Below, piece by piece: positions 36,793 to 45,242 of a stretch of DNA of 64,000 nucleotides; position 1 is the first letter of the stretch; each line of letters begins with the position of its first letter. The stretch comes from Aeromonas rivipollensis. GTDB taxonomy: Bacteria; Pseudomonadota; Gammaproteobacteria; Enterobacterales; Aeromonadaceae. The notes beneath the pieces are model-generated. The model was not told the DNA's origin. It worked only from the letters and a program-made list of their open reading frames with translations, and made no database searches. The position numbers and the translations under genes were made by a program. The stretch lies in contig NZ_CP149130.1 in assembly GCF_037811135.1 (NCBI RefSeq), positions 2,662,501 to 2,726,500 on the forward strand, read 5' to 3'.

Positions 36793-37952
36793 TGCGCTAC
36801 CTCCAAATCCAGGCCCAGGGCTTTTAGCATGGTCCCCAGCTTGGTGCCGGTCTCGGCCCACTCCATGGTGGGGTCCGAGCCCGCGACTATACCTGCGCCG
36901 GCAAACAGCTCCACCTGATGGCCGTCGAGCACGCCGCAGCGGATCACCACGGCCCACTCGCCGTTGCCCTGGCTGTCGCACCAGCCGACGATGCCGCTGA
37001 ACAGGGCGCGCCGGAAGGGCTCCTGCTCGCGGATGAACTGGCGCGCGAGATCCGTGGGATAGCCGCACAGGGCCGGGGTGGGGTGGAGCTGGCAGGCCAG
37101 GGAGAGCACTGAGGCGTCGCTGCCGTGCAACTGGCCCGCTATGGGGGTGCCCAGATGCCAGAGGGTGTCAGTGCTCATCAGGGTGGGTTTTTGGGGGATC
37201 GCCAGCTCGCGGCAGTGGGGCGTCAACACCCGGCGGATCTCGTCGATCACCAACTTGTGTTCATGCTGATCCTTGCGAGAGGCCAGCAGATCGCGGGCCA
37301 CCGCCTCGTCCTGCACCGGCTCGCTCGCCCGTCTGGCGGAACCCGCCAGCGGGTGGGTGAAGACCTCTCCCCCGCTGACCCGCAGCAGCAACTCCGGGCT
37401 GGCACCGAGCAGGCGACGGCCCTGGCCCAGTGGCAGGGAGAAGTGGAAGGCGTGGGGATTCTGAGCCATCAGACGGGCCAGCACCCGCTCGGGGTCGGCG
37501 GGCTTGTGCAGGGTGAGGATCAGCTTGCGCGACAGCACCACCTTGGCGAGCTTGCCTTTGGTGAACGCATCCAGCGCCGCACTGACCGAGGCCTTGAATT
37601 CACCCGCAGCCGGGGTGCTCTGCACCGCGATGACACTGTTGGTCTCGGGGGTCTGCTCTTCTGGTGCGATGCGATCGCCCCGCTCATAGCGGCCGGGCAC
37701 ATAGAGACAGGAGGCTTCCGCCGGATCGAAGGCGAAGGCGCCGATGAGCAAGGGGTTGGCCTGGCCTGCGGCCCTGGCGGCATCGAGGGCCCGGGTTATC
37801 TGCTGTGCCAGCAGTGGCCACTCGCAGGCGGGGGTGGTGATGGGTTGCCCCAGGTCAGTGGCACTGATCGCGCCCTGACCCGAGGTAAACAAGAAATCAG
37901 GCGACATCTTCGCCTCGGCAGGTGCGCCATTTTCCATTACTCGAGTATTCAC
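36789..37952 (-). CDS. amoC: Isochorismate synthase (EntC-like)
   Basis: This 387-residue enzyme converts chorismate to isochorismate, the committed step of dihydroxybenzoate synthesis. The C-terminal chorismate-binding fold shows [42 protein letters not shown] and the final [16 protein letters not shown] start it at the GTG at 37952, preceded by GAGG at eight bases; an ATG at 37937 is the alternative. It is the first gene of amoCEBFAGH, downstream of a perfect Fur box at 37979. In early Aeromonas work an isochorismate synthase gene was called amoA. Confidence 0.92.
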   Translation of the reverse strand: MNTRVMENGAPAEAKMSPDFLFTSGQGAISATDLGQPITTPACEWPLLAQQITRALDAARAAGQANPLLIGAFAFDPAEASCLYVPGRYERGDRIAPEEQTPETNSVIAVQSTPAAGEFKASVSAALDAFTKGKLAKVVLSRKLILTLHKPADPERVLARLMAQNPHAFHFSLPLGQGRRLLGASPELLLRVSGGEVFTHPLAGSARRASEPVQDEAVARDLLASRKDQHEHKLVIDEIRRVLTPHCRELAIPQKPTLMSTDTLWHLGTPIAGQLHGSDASVLSLACQLHPTPALCGYPTDLARQFIREQEPFRRALFSGIVGWCDSQGNGEWAVVIRCGVLDGHQVELFAGAGIVAGSDPTMEWAETGTKLGTMLKALGLDLEVAQ

Positions 37953-37978
37953 GTTACACCCTCAAAGAAGATTCAAAA

Positions 37979-37993
37979 TGATAATGATTATCA
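37979..37993. promoter_or_regulatory. Fur box controlling the amoCEBFAGH operon
   Basis: TGATAATGATTATCA is a perfect 7-1-7 inverted repeat and identical to the Fur core consensus. It lies 27 bp upstream of the amoC start, overlapping where the promoter would be, so iron-loaded Fur should block the operon. Confidence 0.9.
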
Positions 37994-38274
37994 ATTTGAC
38001 TTTGTGCGGCGGTAAAATACTCGTTTTGAAATCATGGGGTCAATGGGATTTTGAGTCGGTAAAACAGGAGCCTGTCTGTGGGTATTGGCACTATGGCGCC
38101 ACGGCGGGCCTGCTGGCACAGGGGACGACAACGCTACTCGAATGAACACGGATTGCCATCCCCATATGGGGGATGCGACAGAAACGGGGTCAGGCTGCCC
38201 CCACTGGCGGCCGACCCGCTTTGCCCCTAAGATGGCGCCATCCGTTGTTGCCACCCATTTGATGGAACCTTCCC
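37994..38274. other. Intergenic region between amoC and the DUF1439 lipoprotein gene
   Basis: The region is non-coding as far as I can see. It carries the amoC promoter on the left and must carry the lipoprotein promoter on the right. No terminator, repeat or RNA gene was recognised. Confidence 0.4.
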
Positions 38275-38826
38275 ATGTTGAAACACCTGCTTCTGCTCCC
38301 CTTCGCCCTGCTGCTGGCGGCCTGCTCGCTCACCCAGTACAGCGTCAGCGAAGGGGAGATCAACCAGTACCTCAAAGAGCGAGTCGCCTTCGAGAAACAG
38401 CTGGGGATCCCCGGCATCATGTCGAGCAAGATCCGCCTGGACGACATGGAGAGTCGCATCGGCCGCAACCAGACCGACAGGGTCGAGCTGGATGCCGCCG
38501 GTGATCTGGAGGTGGCGAGCCCCCTTGGCAGCCAGCAGATGAAGATCCGCCTCTCCCTCAGTGCCCGCCCGGACTATGTGGCGGAGCAGGGCGCCATCTA
38601 CCTGCGTGACCTCGAACTCATCTCGGTCAAGACGGAGCCGGCCGACGTTGGGGCCGCCCTCACGCCGCTGCTGCCCACCTTCAACCAGTCCCTCTCCCTC
38701 TTCCTCTCCCAGACCCCTGTCTACCGGCTGGATGGCAGTCGCAAGAACGAGGCGCGTATCAAAGAGAAGGTCGAGGCCCTCAAGGTGGAGCCGGGTCGTC
38801 TGGTGATCCCCTTCAAGCTGATGTAA
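38275..38826 (+). CDS. DUF1439 family lipoprotein (YceB-like)
   Basis: The 183-residue protein begins with a lipoprotein signal (LLPFALLLAAC, acylated Cys at residue 17). The mature part, beginning SLTQYSVSEGEINQYL, is the pattern of the DUF1439/YceB family, predicted to form a lipid-binding-like beta fold at the envelope; its function is not known. AACCTTCCC precedes the ATG without a clear Shine-Dalgarno. It is a single-gene unit ended by the terminator at 38836. Confidence 0.8.
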   Translation: MLKHLLLLPFALLLAACSLTQYSVSEGEINQYLKERVAFEKQLGIPGIMSSKIRLDDMESRIGRNQTDRVELDAAGDLEVASPLGSQQMKIRLSLSARPDYVAEQGAIYLRDLELISVKTEPADVGAALTPLLPTFNQSLSLFLSQTPVYRLDGSRKNEARIKEKVEALKVEPGRLVIPFKLM

Positions 38827-38835
38827 CCCCTGCCG

Positions 38836-38875
38836 CCGCGCCCCCCTCTCCCCAGAACCCCGGGGCGCGGTTTTT
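38836..38875 (+). terminator. Terminator after the DUF1439 lipoprotein gene
   Basis: CCGCGCCCC pairs with GGGGCGCGG across a 17-base loop and is followed by TTTTT. Confidence 0.75.
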
Positions 38876-38915
38876 CGCTTCTAAAGTTCCCTCCGTTGCC
38901 TCATAATGCACACCA

Positions 38916-38937
38916 TTCTCATTTAGATTCATGAGAA
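38916..38937. promoter_or_regulatory. Inverted repeat upstream of the unknown periplasmic protein gene
   Basis: TTCTCAT and ATGAGAA form perfect arms around TTAGATTC, 38 bp before the start at 38975. The position suits an operator; I cannot name the regulator, though the AT-rich half-sites loosely resemble Fur half-sites. Confidence 0.4.
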
Positions 38938-38974
38938 GCGTCATAATAAAATCAAACATATGGGTGAAAAGGAC

Positions 38975-40972
38975 ATGAGAAAAACCGTACTGGTGCAGGC
39001 GATCGCCTGTGCTCTGCTCAGCAGCGCCGCGCACGCTGCCGTCAAGGTGGAAGACAAGACCTTCAACACCGCCGCCAGCATGTTGGCCTATACCGAATTC
39101 GAACTCTCCGGCGAGCCGCTGGCCGAGGCCCTGGGGCTGGATCTGGATGTGCTGGACGCCAACCGTGCCAACGAGCCGACTCCCTTTGACTTCGCCGCCG
39201 GTATCGAATCCTACGAATACTCCGAAGAGGCGATGTACGCCCTCAACTATCAATCCGGCATGGGCCCGCACCTGGTGAACGGGCCGCAGAACCTGGCTCG
39301 CGGTGGCACCCTGGCCGACCTTGGCAAGCGGGTGCTGGCCATGGCCGATGCGGTCGGCTTCCCGGCAGATGAAGTGCCGCAGGGCATGTATCCCCTCTCT
39401 CTGCCCTACGCCTCCGCCAACCCGGAGTTCGCGCAAGCCGTCAACGCCACCCCGGTCAACGGCGATCAGCTCACCATCAAGACCGCCAAGGGCACCGAGA
39501 AATCGGTCAAGACCCAGGTGCCTGCCTACTTCCGCGACTACGCCACCCTGCGCTGGAGCGGCAGTGACAACCTGCTGGTCCCGGCGGCCGTGGGCGGCAT
39601 ACTGCTCAAGGAAGTGATGTGGTCCCAGGACTTCCTCGGCGGCATGCACGTGGCCGAGAGCGATGAAGAGGTGGAAGCCGCGTCCGCCACCATGGATCAG
39701 GATGGCAAGCACAAGCTCGGCGTTTCCGCCGCCGACGGCTTCAACGGCATGATGCTGACCGAGCAGTCCATCGACAAGCTGGCCATACTGCAGGGCCAGC
39801 TCGGCTTCGATGGCAAGCAGCTCGGCGCCAAGATCAGCCCCCAGTACGATCCGGCCAAGGGTATCGTCTATTTCCCCCATCAGGTGAAAGTGACCGAAAC
39901 CAGCAAGAATGACGTCGGTGCCATCGGCAAGCTGGAGGTGGTGGACGGCTCCGCCCAGCTGCGCGACGCCTGGATGCTGCTGTGGCCACTCTCCGAGTTC
40001 TACGCCTTCAGCGATCAGCGCAGCGCCAACACCAACCAGAACCCGGCCTTCCACGCCGTGTTTGACGGCGCACCGTTTGCCGCCGCCCCGGCCGCCAACA
40101 AGGCCAATGATCTGGCCAAGGCAGTGGCGGGGAGCGATGCCTTCTCCCTGGCCCTCAACCTCTCCAACCTGACCTTCAAGAACCTGGCCGCCCTGCACTT
40201 CGAGCCCAAGGCCGGTACTCTGGTGGACAGCTGGCAAGGGGGCAAGCAGAGCGCTCACGTCACCACCTTCGACGCCGCCTACGCCCTGGTCGCCCTGCAG
40301 ATCTTCCAGCGTGCCCAGGATGCCTTGCCAGTCGGTTACGCCGCCGGTGACAACGGCGAGCTGAACCTCAAGACCCGGCAGGGTCAACAGGCCCTCGAGC
40401 TGGTGCGCAAGCAGGCTGACTTCATCCTCGGCAAGCTGGTGGGCAAGAACGGCCTGGTCCACGACGGCCTGACCCTGGGCGGGTCGCTGGATGCCGGTCA
40501 ATCCATAGAGGCGCAATTTGCCGCCATCCGTGGCCTGACCGCCGCCTTCCTGGCCACCTCGGATGCCAAGTACCGCACTGCCGCGCGGGATCTCTTCATC
40601 GCCACCGACAAGGCCTACTTCAATGCCAAGGCGGGTACCTGGCTGGCGGGCAAGCAGGGGGAATACACCCCCTGGACCCAGGCCGCCATCTCCGGCGCCC
40701 TGCGCTCTGCCATGCTGAACCTGCGCAACGAAGGGGCCGAGAAGGCACCCGAGCTGGAGCTGGCCAAGCTGACCGGCCAGTACGTCAGCTGGTTCCGTGG
40801 CACCGTCAACGGCGGCATGCAGATGGCCGAGTGGGTCGGCGACTCCGGCGAGAACGTCATCGACGGCGCCGGTGGTGACACCGACGAAGACGGCGTGCCC
40901 CAGGTGACCGCCGCTGGCGGCAAGCACGGCACCGCCATGGTGATGGCCGGCAAGGCCATCGTCAGCGAATAA
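38975..40972 (+). CDS. Exported protein of unknown function, 665 residues
   Basis: I do not recognise a named family. The protein has a clear signal peptide (TVLVQAIACALLSSAAHA, then AVKVED). The N-terminal half, to about residue 380, is a mixed region without known motifs. The C-terminal third is helical and has repeated hairpin-like stretches (IRGLTAAFLATSDAKYRTAARDLF) of the kind found in six-hairpin, alpha-alpha toroid glycosidase-like domains. No lipobox, membrane anchor or cysteine-rich region is present, so it is probably periplasmic. AAAAGGAC precedes the ATG at 38975. It is monocistronic, with an inverted repeat upstream and a strong terminator downstream. Confidence 0.6.
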   Translation: MRKTVLVQAIACALLSSAAHAAVKVEDKTFNTAASMLAYTEFELSGEPLAEALGLDLDVLDANRANEPTPFDFAAGIESYEYSEEAMYALNYQSGMGPHLVNGPQNLARGGTLADLGKRVLAMADAVGFPADEVPQGMYPLSLPYASANPEFAQAVNATPVNGDQLTIKTAKGTEKSVKTQVPAYFRDYATLRWSGSDNLLVPAAVGGILLKEVMWSQDFLGGMHVAESDEEVEAASATMDQDGKHKLGVSAADGFNGMMLTEQSIDKLAILQGQLGFDGKQLGAKISPQYDPAKGIVYFPHQVKVTETSKNDVGAIGKLEVVDGSAQLRDAWMLLWPLSEFYAFSDQRSANTNQNPAFHAVFDGAPFAAAPAANKANDLAKAVAGSDAFSLALNLSNLTFKNLAALHFEPKAGTLVDSWQGGKQSAHVTTFDAAYALVALQIFQRAQDALPVGYAAGDNGELNLKTRQGQQALELVRKQADFILGKLVGKNGLVHDGLTLGGSLDAGQSIEAQFAAIRGLTAAFLATSDAKYRTAARDLFIATDKAYFNAKAGTWLAGKQGEYTPWTQAAISGALRSAMLNLRNEGAEKAPELELAKLTGQYVSWFRGTVNGGMQMAEWVGDSGENVIDGAGGDTDEDGVPQVTAAGGKHGTAMVMAGKAIVSE

Positions 40973-40990
40973 GTCAGCGATGACCGCATG

Positions 40991-41019
40991 AAAAAGGGAG
41001 CCTTCAAGGCTCCCTTTTT
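40991..41019. terminator. Bidirectional terminator between the unknown exported protein gene and glgC
   Basis: AAAAAGGGAGCC and GGCTCCCTTTTT form a perfect hairpin with a five-base loop, with A-run and T-run on either side. Confidence 0.9.
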
Positions 41020-41035
41020 GTTGGTCTCGATCTCA

Positions 41036-42310
41036 TCAGGCGAGCTTGGCCAGCATCTCCTTGGTCACCAGCACTATGCCCTGCTCGGAGCGGTAGAAGC
41101 GACGGGCATCCTCGTCCGCGTTCTCCCCCACCACCAGGCCATCGGGCAGCACGCAGCCCTTGTCCACCACCACCCGGCGCAGGCGGCAGCCCGCCCCCAC
41201 TTCGACCCCGGGGAAGATCACCGCCTGATCCAGGGTGCAGAAGGAGTGCACCCGCACATTGGTGAAGAGCACGGAGTTCAGCACGAAGGAGCCGCTGACG
41301 ATGGAGCCGCCCGCGAACATGGAGTTGATGGTCATGCCGTGCTGGCCGTTTCTGTCCTGCACGAACTTGGCGGGAGGTGACATGTTCTGGCTGGTCCAGA
41401 TGGGCCAGTTCTCGTCATAGATGTCGAGCTCGGGCACCACGGAGGCGAGATCCATGTTCGCCTCCCAGAAGGAGTCCAGGGTCCCCACGTCACGCCAGTA
41501 GGGCTTTTGCCCCTCCTTGGCCCCGACGCAGGAGATGGTGAAGGGGTGCGCAAAGGCCTTGCCCTCTCCCACTATGCGCGGGATCACATCCATGCCGAAG
41601 TCGTGCTTGGACTCCTGGTTGTGGATGTCCTCCTCCAGCAGCTGATAGAGGTATTCCGCATCAAAGATGTAGATCCCCATGGAGGCCAGGGAGACCAGGT
41701 CATTGCCCGGCATGGCGGGCGGGTTGGCCGGTTTCTCAACGAAGGCGCGGATCTTGCGCTGCTCGTCGATGTCCATGACCCCGAAGGCGGAGGCCTCCGC
41801 GCGCGGCACCTCGATGCAGGCCACCGTCACCTTGGCGCCGAGGCGCACGTGATCGAGCAGCATGGCGGCGTAGTCCATCTTGTAGATGTGATCCCCCGCC
41901 AGCACCACTATGTATTTGGGGCCGTAGTCACGAATGATGTCGACGTTCTGGTAGATGGCATCGGCGGTGCCGCGATACCAGTGCACCTCGTCCACCCGCT
42001 GCTGGGCGGGCAGCAGATCGATGAACTCGTTCATCTGATAACGCAGGAAGGACCAGCCAGACTGCAGGTGGCGCAGCAGGCTGTGGGACTTGTACTGGGT
42101 GACCACACCCACCCGGCGAATGCCGGAGTTGATGCAGTTGGAAAGCACGAAATCGATGATACGGAACTTGCCGCCGAAATGGACGGCGGGCTTGGCGCGA
42201 TTGTCGGTCAACTGCTTCAGGCGACTACCGCGTCCCCCTGCGAGCACCAAGGCCATACTCTGATTCAATAGTTGCCGTGCTTTGGCTGTGTCTACGGGTT
42301 CTAGCAACAT
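41036..42310 (-). CDS. glgC: Glucose-1-phosphate adenylyltransferase
   Basis: GlgC makes ADP-glucose for glycogen synthesis. The 424-residue protein has [20 protein letters not shown] (nucleotide and activator region), [20 protein letters not shown] with the catalytic aspartate, FVEKP and the C-terminal beta-helix region. AGAGGTAGAT precedes the ATG at 42310. No other glycogen gene is next to it, unlike the glgBXCAP operon of enterobacteria. It is divergent from a degenerate GGDEF-EAL protein gene with a 187-bp shared region. Confidence 0.94.
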   Translation of the reverse strand: MLLEPVDTAKARQLLNQSMALVLAGGRGSRLKQLTDNRAKPAVHFGGKFRIIDFVLSNCINSGIRRVGVVTQYKSHSLLRHLQSGWSFLRYQMNEFIDLLPAQQRVDEVHWYRGTADAIYQNVDIIRDYGPKYIVVLAGDHIYKMDYAAMLLDHVRLGAKVTVACIEVPRAEASAFGVMDIDEQRKIRAFVEKPANPPAMPGNDLVSLASMGIYIFDAEYLYQLLEEDIHNQESKHDFGMDVIPRIVGEGKAFAHPFTISCVGAKEGQKPYWRDVGTLDSFWEANMDLASVVPELDIYDENWPIWTSQNMSPPAKFVQDRNGQHGMTINSMFAGGSIVSGSFVLNSVLFTNVRVHSFCTLDQAVIFPGVEVGAGCRLRRVVVDKGCVLPDGLVVGENADEDARRFYRSEQGIVLVTKEMLAKLA

Positions 42311-42497
42311 ATCTACCTCTGCTCTGTTGGGGCTGTTTTCAACCCATCTTCGCTTTTTTTGCGAACTGTGAAAGTGTTTTCACTCACATTTAGTTGCTTT
42401 CCGACGGCCCTTTTCATGGAGTTGCGTGAGTACTCAAGCTTTGTGCCGGCGGCTTGGTTAGAATTTCTACATCACGAGCATCATCAAGGATGAAACG

Positions 42498-44138
42498 ATG
42501 TTGAATAAACACGAGGGAAATCTGCTGCTGGTCAGCACCCTGGTCTGTATTCCCATGCTGTTGCTGCAGGGGCTCTGGCTTGCACCTCCGGCCTCCCCCC
42601 TCACCCTGCTGCTGGTCCTGATGACCACCCTCATCGGCTTCGCCCTGCTGCTCTTTCTCACCCACAGCGTGCGCAAGGGAGAGCGGGAGAGGCAGGAGCA
42701 GCGCTGGTTGCTGGCGCTGCAACAACGGGATCCCGCCATGCTGGAGAGCCCGCAGGCACAAACGGCGCTACGCCAGTTGCTTGCCTCCTTCAGTGAAGCC
42801 GAACTCGATGCACACCGCCAGATAAGCGAGCTGCAACAGCAGGCGACCCAGGACGAGATGACGGGCCTGCGCAACCGCCATGCGTTCAGGCGCGATCTCA
42901 CCGAGCTGCTGCTGCAGGAGACGACCCAGACCGCCATCCTGGTGCTGATCCGCGCCACCGAGCTGGCCCGCCTCAATGCCCAGCGCGGCTTCCAGTCCGG
43001 GGATGCCTACATCAGGGATATTTCCAACCTCATCAATCTGGTGGTCAACCGCTTTCCCGGGCATCAGGTCTATCGCATCTCGGGCTCTGATTTTGCGGTG
43101 CTGCTCCCCTCTGACATCAACATTCCACCCCATTTGCTGGGACAGGAGTTCAAGCGGGCCTTCGATCATTATCATCGGGAACGGGAATTGGAAAATGTGG
43201 CCTACACAGGGCTGACCCAGCTCTCCCGCGCGCAGAATATCGAGGCTATCCTGGCCCGCGCAGATCTCGCCCTGGCACGGGCTCAGACTGAAACCATCAA
43301 CGGCTGGGCCATCCAGCAACATGATCACTCCAGCAACCTCCATGGCCAGCAGCACTGGAAGAGAGTGCTGGAGGACCTGCTGTCACAGCCGGATTGCATC
43401 ACGCTCTTCAGCCAGCCGGTGCAGGCGTTCAATCGGGACATGGTGCCCTACCAGGACATCTCTGCCCGCTTCAGCAATCGAGAAGGCATACAGCTCCCCA
43501 CGGACACGCTCTTTGCCATGGCACAACGACTGGAAATGCTGATGCGGCTGGAGCAGATGCTGATCACCCATGTCATGCGCCAGTATCGTGCCTTCGACCT
43601 GCAGACCCACCGCTGGGGGCTCAACCTCTCCAGCTGCCTGCTGCAAAACAGCGCCTTTTTGATCTGGTTTGATCACCAGTTGCAAAAGGATGCGAACATC
43701 AGCGCCAATCTGGTCTTCGCTCTGGATGAAGAGCACCTGAAACACAACATGGTCGGTGGAAAGCGGCTGTTTGAACTGCTCAGGCGCCATGGCAGTCGCT
43801 CCACCATTCGCAACTTTGGCAAGGGGATGGACTCCTTCACCCTGCTTCATGAGCTGAGGCCGGATTATGTGAAGCTGGATCCGCTGCTGCTTGGCACCCT
43901 GGAACGGGACATTGCCAACCAGCAGTTCGTGCGGATGATAGTCGACGTCTCCCATCGCATGGGCTGTCTGGTGATAGCGGAAGGGGTGGAGGAGCTCGGT
44001 CAAAAGCAGTTGTTGCAAGGCATGTATGTGGACGGATTGCAGGGATATCTGATCGCACGGCCTCAGGAGCTGAGGCCTGACATTCCCCATCCGGGGGTCT
44101 TCACTGGGGACGTTTCAACTTCAGCAGGGTCAGAATGA
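42498..44138 (+). CDS. Membrane protein with degenerate GGDEF and EAL domains (CsrD/MshH-like)
   Basis: The 546-residue protein has two membrane helices in the first 60 residues and a short coiled segment, then a GGDEF-like domain (DEMTGLRNRHAF) whose catalytic motif reads ISGSDF instead of GGDEF. The EAL-like domain has neither EAL nor the metal-binding DDFG (it has RNFGKG) but keeps the fold pattern LRPDYVKLD and VIAEGVEELGQ. It should therefore neither make nor cleave cyclic di-GMP. This combination resembles CsrD, which directs decay of the CsrB/C small RNAs, although CsrD is longer (about 646). AAGGATG precedes the ATG. It is divergent from glgC, a classic target of the Csr system, which fits the idea but does not prove it. 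Confidence 0.8.
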   Translation: MLNKHEGNLLLVSTLVCIPMLLLQGLWLAPPASPLTLLLVLMTTLIGFALLLFLTHSVRKGERERQEQRWLLALQQRDPAMLESPQAQTALRQLLASFSEAELDAHRQISELQQQATQDEMTGLRNRHAFRRDLTELLLQETTQTAILVLIRATELARLNAQRGFQSGDAYIRDISNLINLVVNRFPGHQVYRISGSDFAVLLPSDINIPPHLLGQEFKRAFDHYHRERELENVAYTGLTQLSRAQNIEAILARADLALARAQTETINGWAIQQHDHSSNLHGQQHWKRVLEDLLSQPDCITLFSQPVQAFNRDMVPYQDISARFSNREGIQLPTDTLFAMAQRLEMLMRLEQMLITHVMRQYRAFDLQTHRWGLNLSSCLLQNSAFLIWFDHQLQKDANISANLVFALDEEHLKHNMVGGKRLFELLRRHGSRSTIRNFGKGMDSFTLLHELRPDYVKLDPLLLGTLERDIANQQFVRMIVDVSHRMGCLVIAEGVEELGQKQLLQGMYVDGLQGYLIARPQELRPDIPHPGVFTGDVSTSAGSE

Positions 44139-44595
44139 TGTCATTGAGCTGGCGATAGCGCTCCAGCTCCTTCTGATCGTAACGGGTCGCCAGCATGGTC
44201 GGGTTGTGGCGGTTCTTGAGGTAACGGTTGATCTGCAGACGATTGAAGCCGGCCACCTTGTAGACCTGTCCCAGCAGAGCATTGAGCTCTTCGTCATCCA
44301 GCCCGGCACGGGTCAGATAGTCCTCCTGGGACGGGCTCTCCAGCTGGCAGCTCTGCTTGTCGAGGTGGCCGTTCTCCTGCAGATAGGCGAGCCACTGCTC
44401 CACATAGAGCGGCTTGCAACCGGCCAGCAGATCGAAATAGCCCACCGCATCGCAGCGGCAGCCGGTCAGCAGTACCAGGGCCAGGGCATCGCTGTCACAC
44501 TGGAAGGTCACGGGGCCGCTCTGGCCCCAATCCAGCGCCTGCACCCGGATCCGGGCCCGCGCGCCCGCCGCTGTGGTCACGTCAAAGACAAACAT
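44101..44595 (-). CDS. Hypothetical cytoplasmic protein, 164 residues
   Basis: I do not recognise the family. The protein has no signal peptide or membrane segment, has several cysteines in the first half (Cys33, Cys46, Cys48, Cys60), and a basic helical C-terminus (LKNRHNPTMLATRYDQKELERYRQLNDIILTLLKLKRP). GGGAGG lies five bases before the ATG, supporting real translation. Its last 38 bp overlap the 3' end of the GGDEF-EAL gene, convergently. Confidence 0.7.
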   Translation of the reverse strand: MFVFDVTTAAGARARIRVQALDWGQSGPVTFQCDSDALALVLLTGCRCDAVGYFDLLAGCKPLYVEQWLAYLQENGHLDKQSCQLESPSQEDYLTRAGLDDEELNALLGQVYKVAGFNRLQINRYLKNRHNPTMLATRYDQKELERYRQLNDIILTLLKLKRPQ

Positions 44596-44690
44596 GGCAC
44601 CTCCCGATCGGCAAAGGGTTGATGATGACCCATCTCGGTGACGGGTGCAAAGCCAAATCGCCCGCTCATGCTGGCGCCCAGCCAGACATG

Positions 44691-44718
44691 AAAAAACCGA
44701 CGGCCTCGCAGCCGTCGG
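44691..44718 (-). terminator. Terminator downstream of the DUF2750 gene
   Basis: CCGACGGC and GCCGTCGG form an eight-base stem with a six-base loop, followed on the minus strand by TTTTTT. Confidence 0.88.
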
Positions 44719-44766
44719 TTCTGGTCTCGGCGATGGCCCGCGTCGGGGCCATCAGTGCAGCACGGT

Positions 44767-45129
44767 TCAGGCGTCCAGCTCAACCAGCGCCTTGGCCAGC
44801 TCGATGGGCTCGAGCTCCTGGCCTTCCAGATCGGCGTTCCAGTTCGGGCCGACCAGCACATCGTCTTCGTCCAGATCGTTGATCCAGATATCGAGGAACT
44901 CTTCCAGCTCGATCACTTCCGGCTCGTAGTCCGCCCACTCGTCCACGCAGTGCAGACGGGCATCGCCCTCGGCAGACCAGAGCGGCATGACGTCGGCATC
45001 TTCAAACTCGGCGGAGCGGCACACCACCCAGTCTTCACCGTAACGCAGACCCCACACCTGACCCGACTCGCGGACTTCTTCGATAAACAGCTGGAAATTG
45101 GCGTCAAGATTGTCAGTTAGTTTGCTCAT
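44767..45129 (-). CDS. DUF2750 family protein
   Basis: The 120-residue acidic protein has the DUF2750 layout: NLDANFQLFIEEVRESGQVWGLR, WVVCRSAEFEDADVMPLWS, then a C-terminal helical acidic part with WINDLDEDDVLVGPNWN. The family is widespread in proteobacteria and of unknown function, probably cytoplasmic. The ATG at 45129 follows AAGAGAGAG and begins MSKLTDNL; the 38-codon upstream extension is not conserved. It lies 113 bp downstream of the chemoreceptor gene. Confidence 0.75.
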   Translation of the reverse strand: MSKLTDNLDANFQLFIEEVRESGQVWGLRYGEDWVVCRSAEFEDADVMPLWSAEGDARLHCVDEWADYEPEVIELEEFLDIWINDLDEDDVLVGPNWNADLEGQELEPIELAKALVELDA

Positions 45130-45242
45130 GGGGTCTCTCTCTTGCAGGCGGTTGGCCAACGCTGGCCAATAATGGGGCTGATGGTGTCCCAAAAGCCCCC
45201 CAGACTCAAGCCTTATCCCCAAAAAGGCGGGGATAAGCGCCA

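Noticed and set aside
38813-40927. Minus-strand open frame of 704 codons opposite the exported protein gene
   Set aside because: It is a shadow of a GC-rich gene; the plus strand has a signal peptide, ribosome site and terminator, and the minus frame has none of these.
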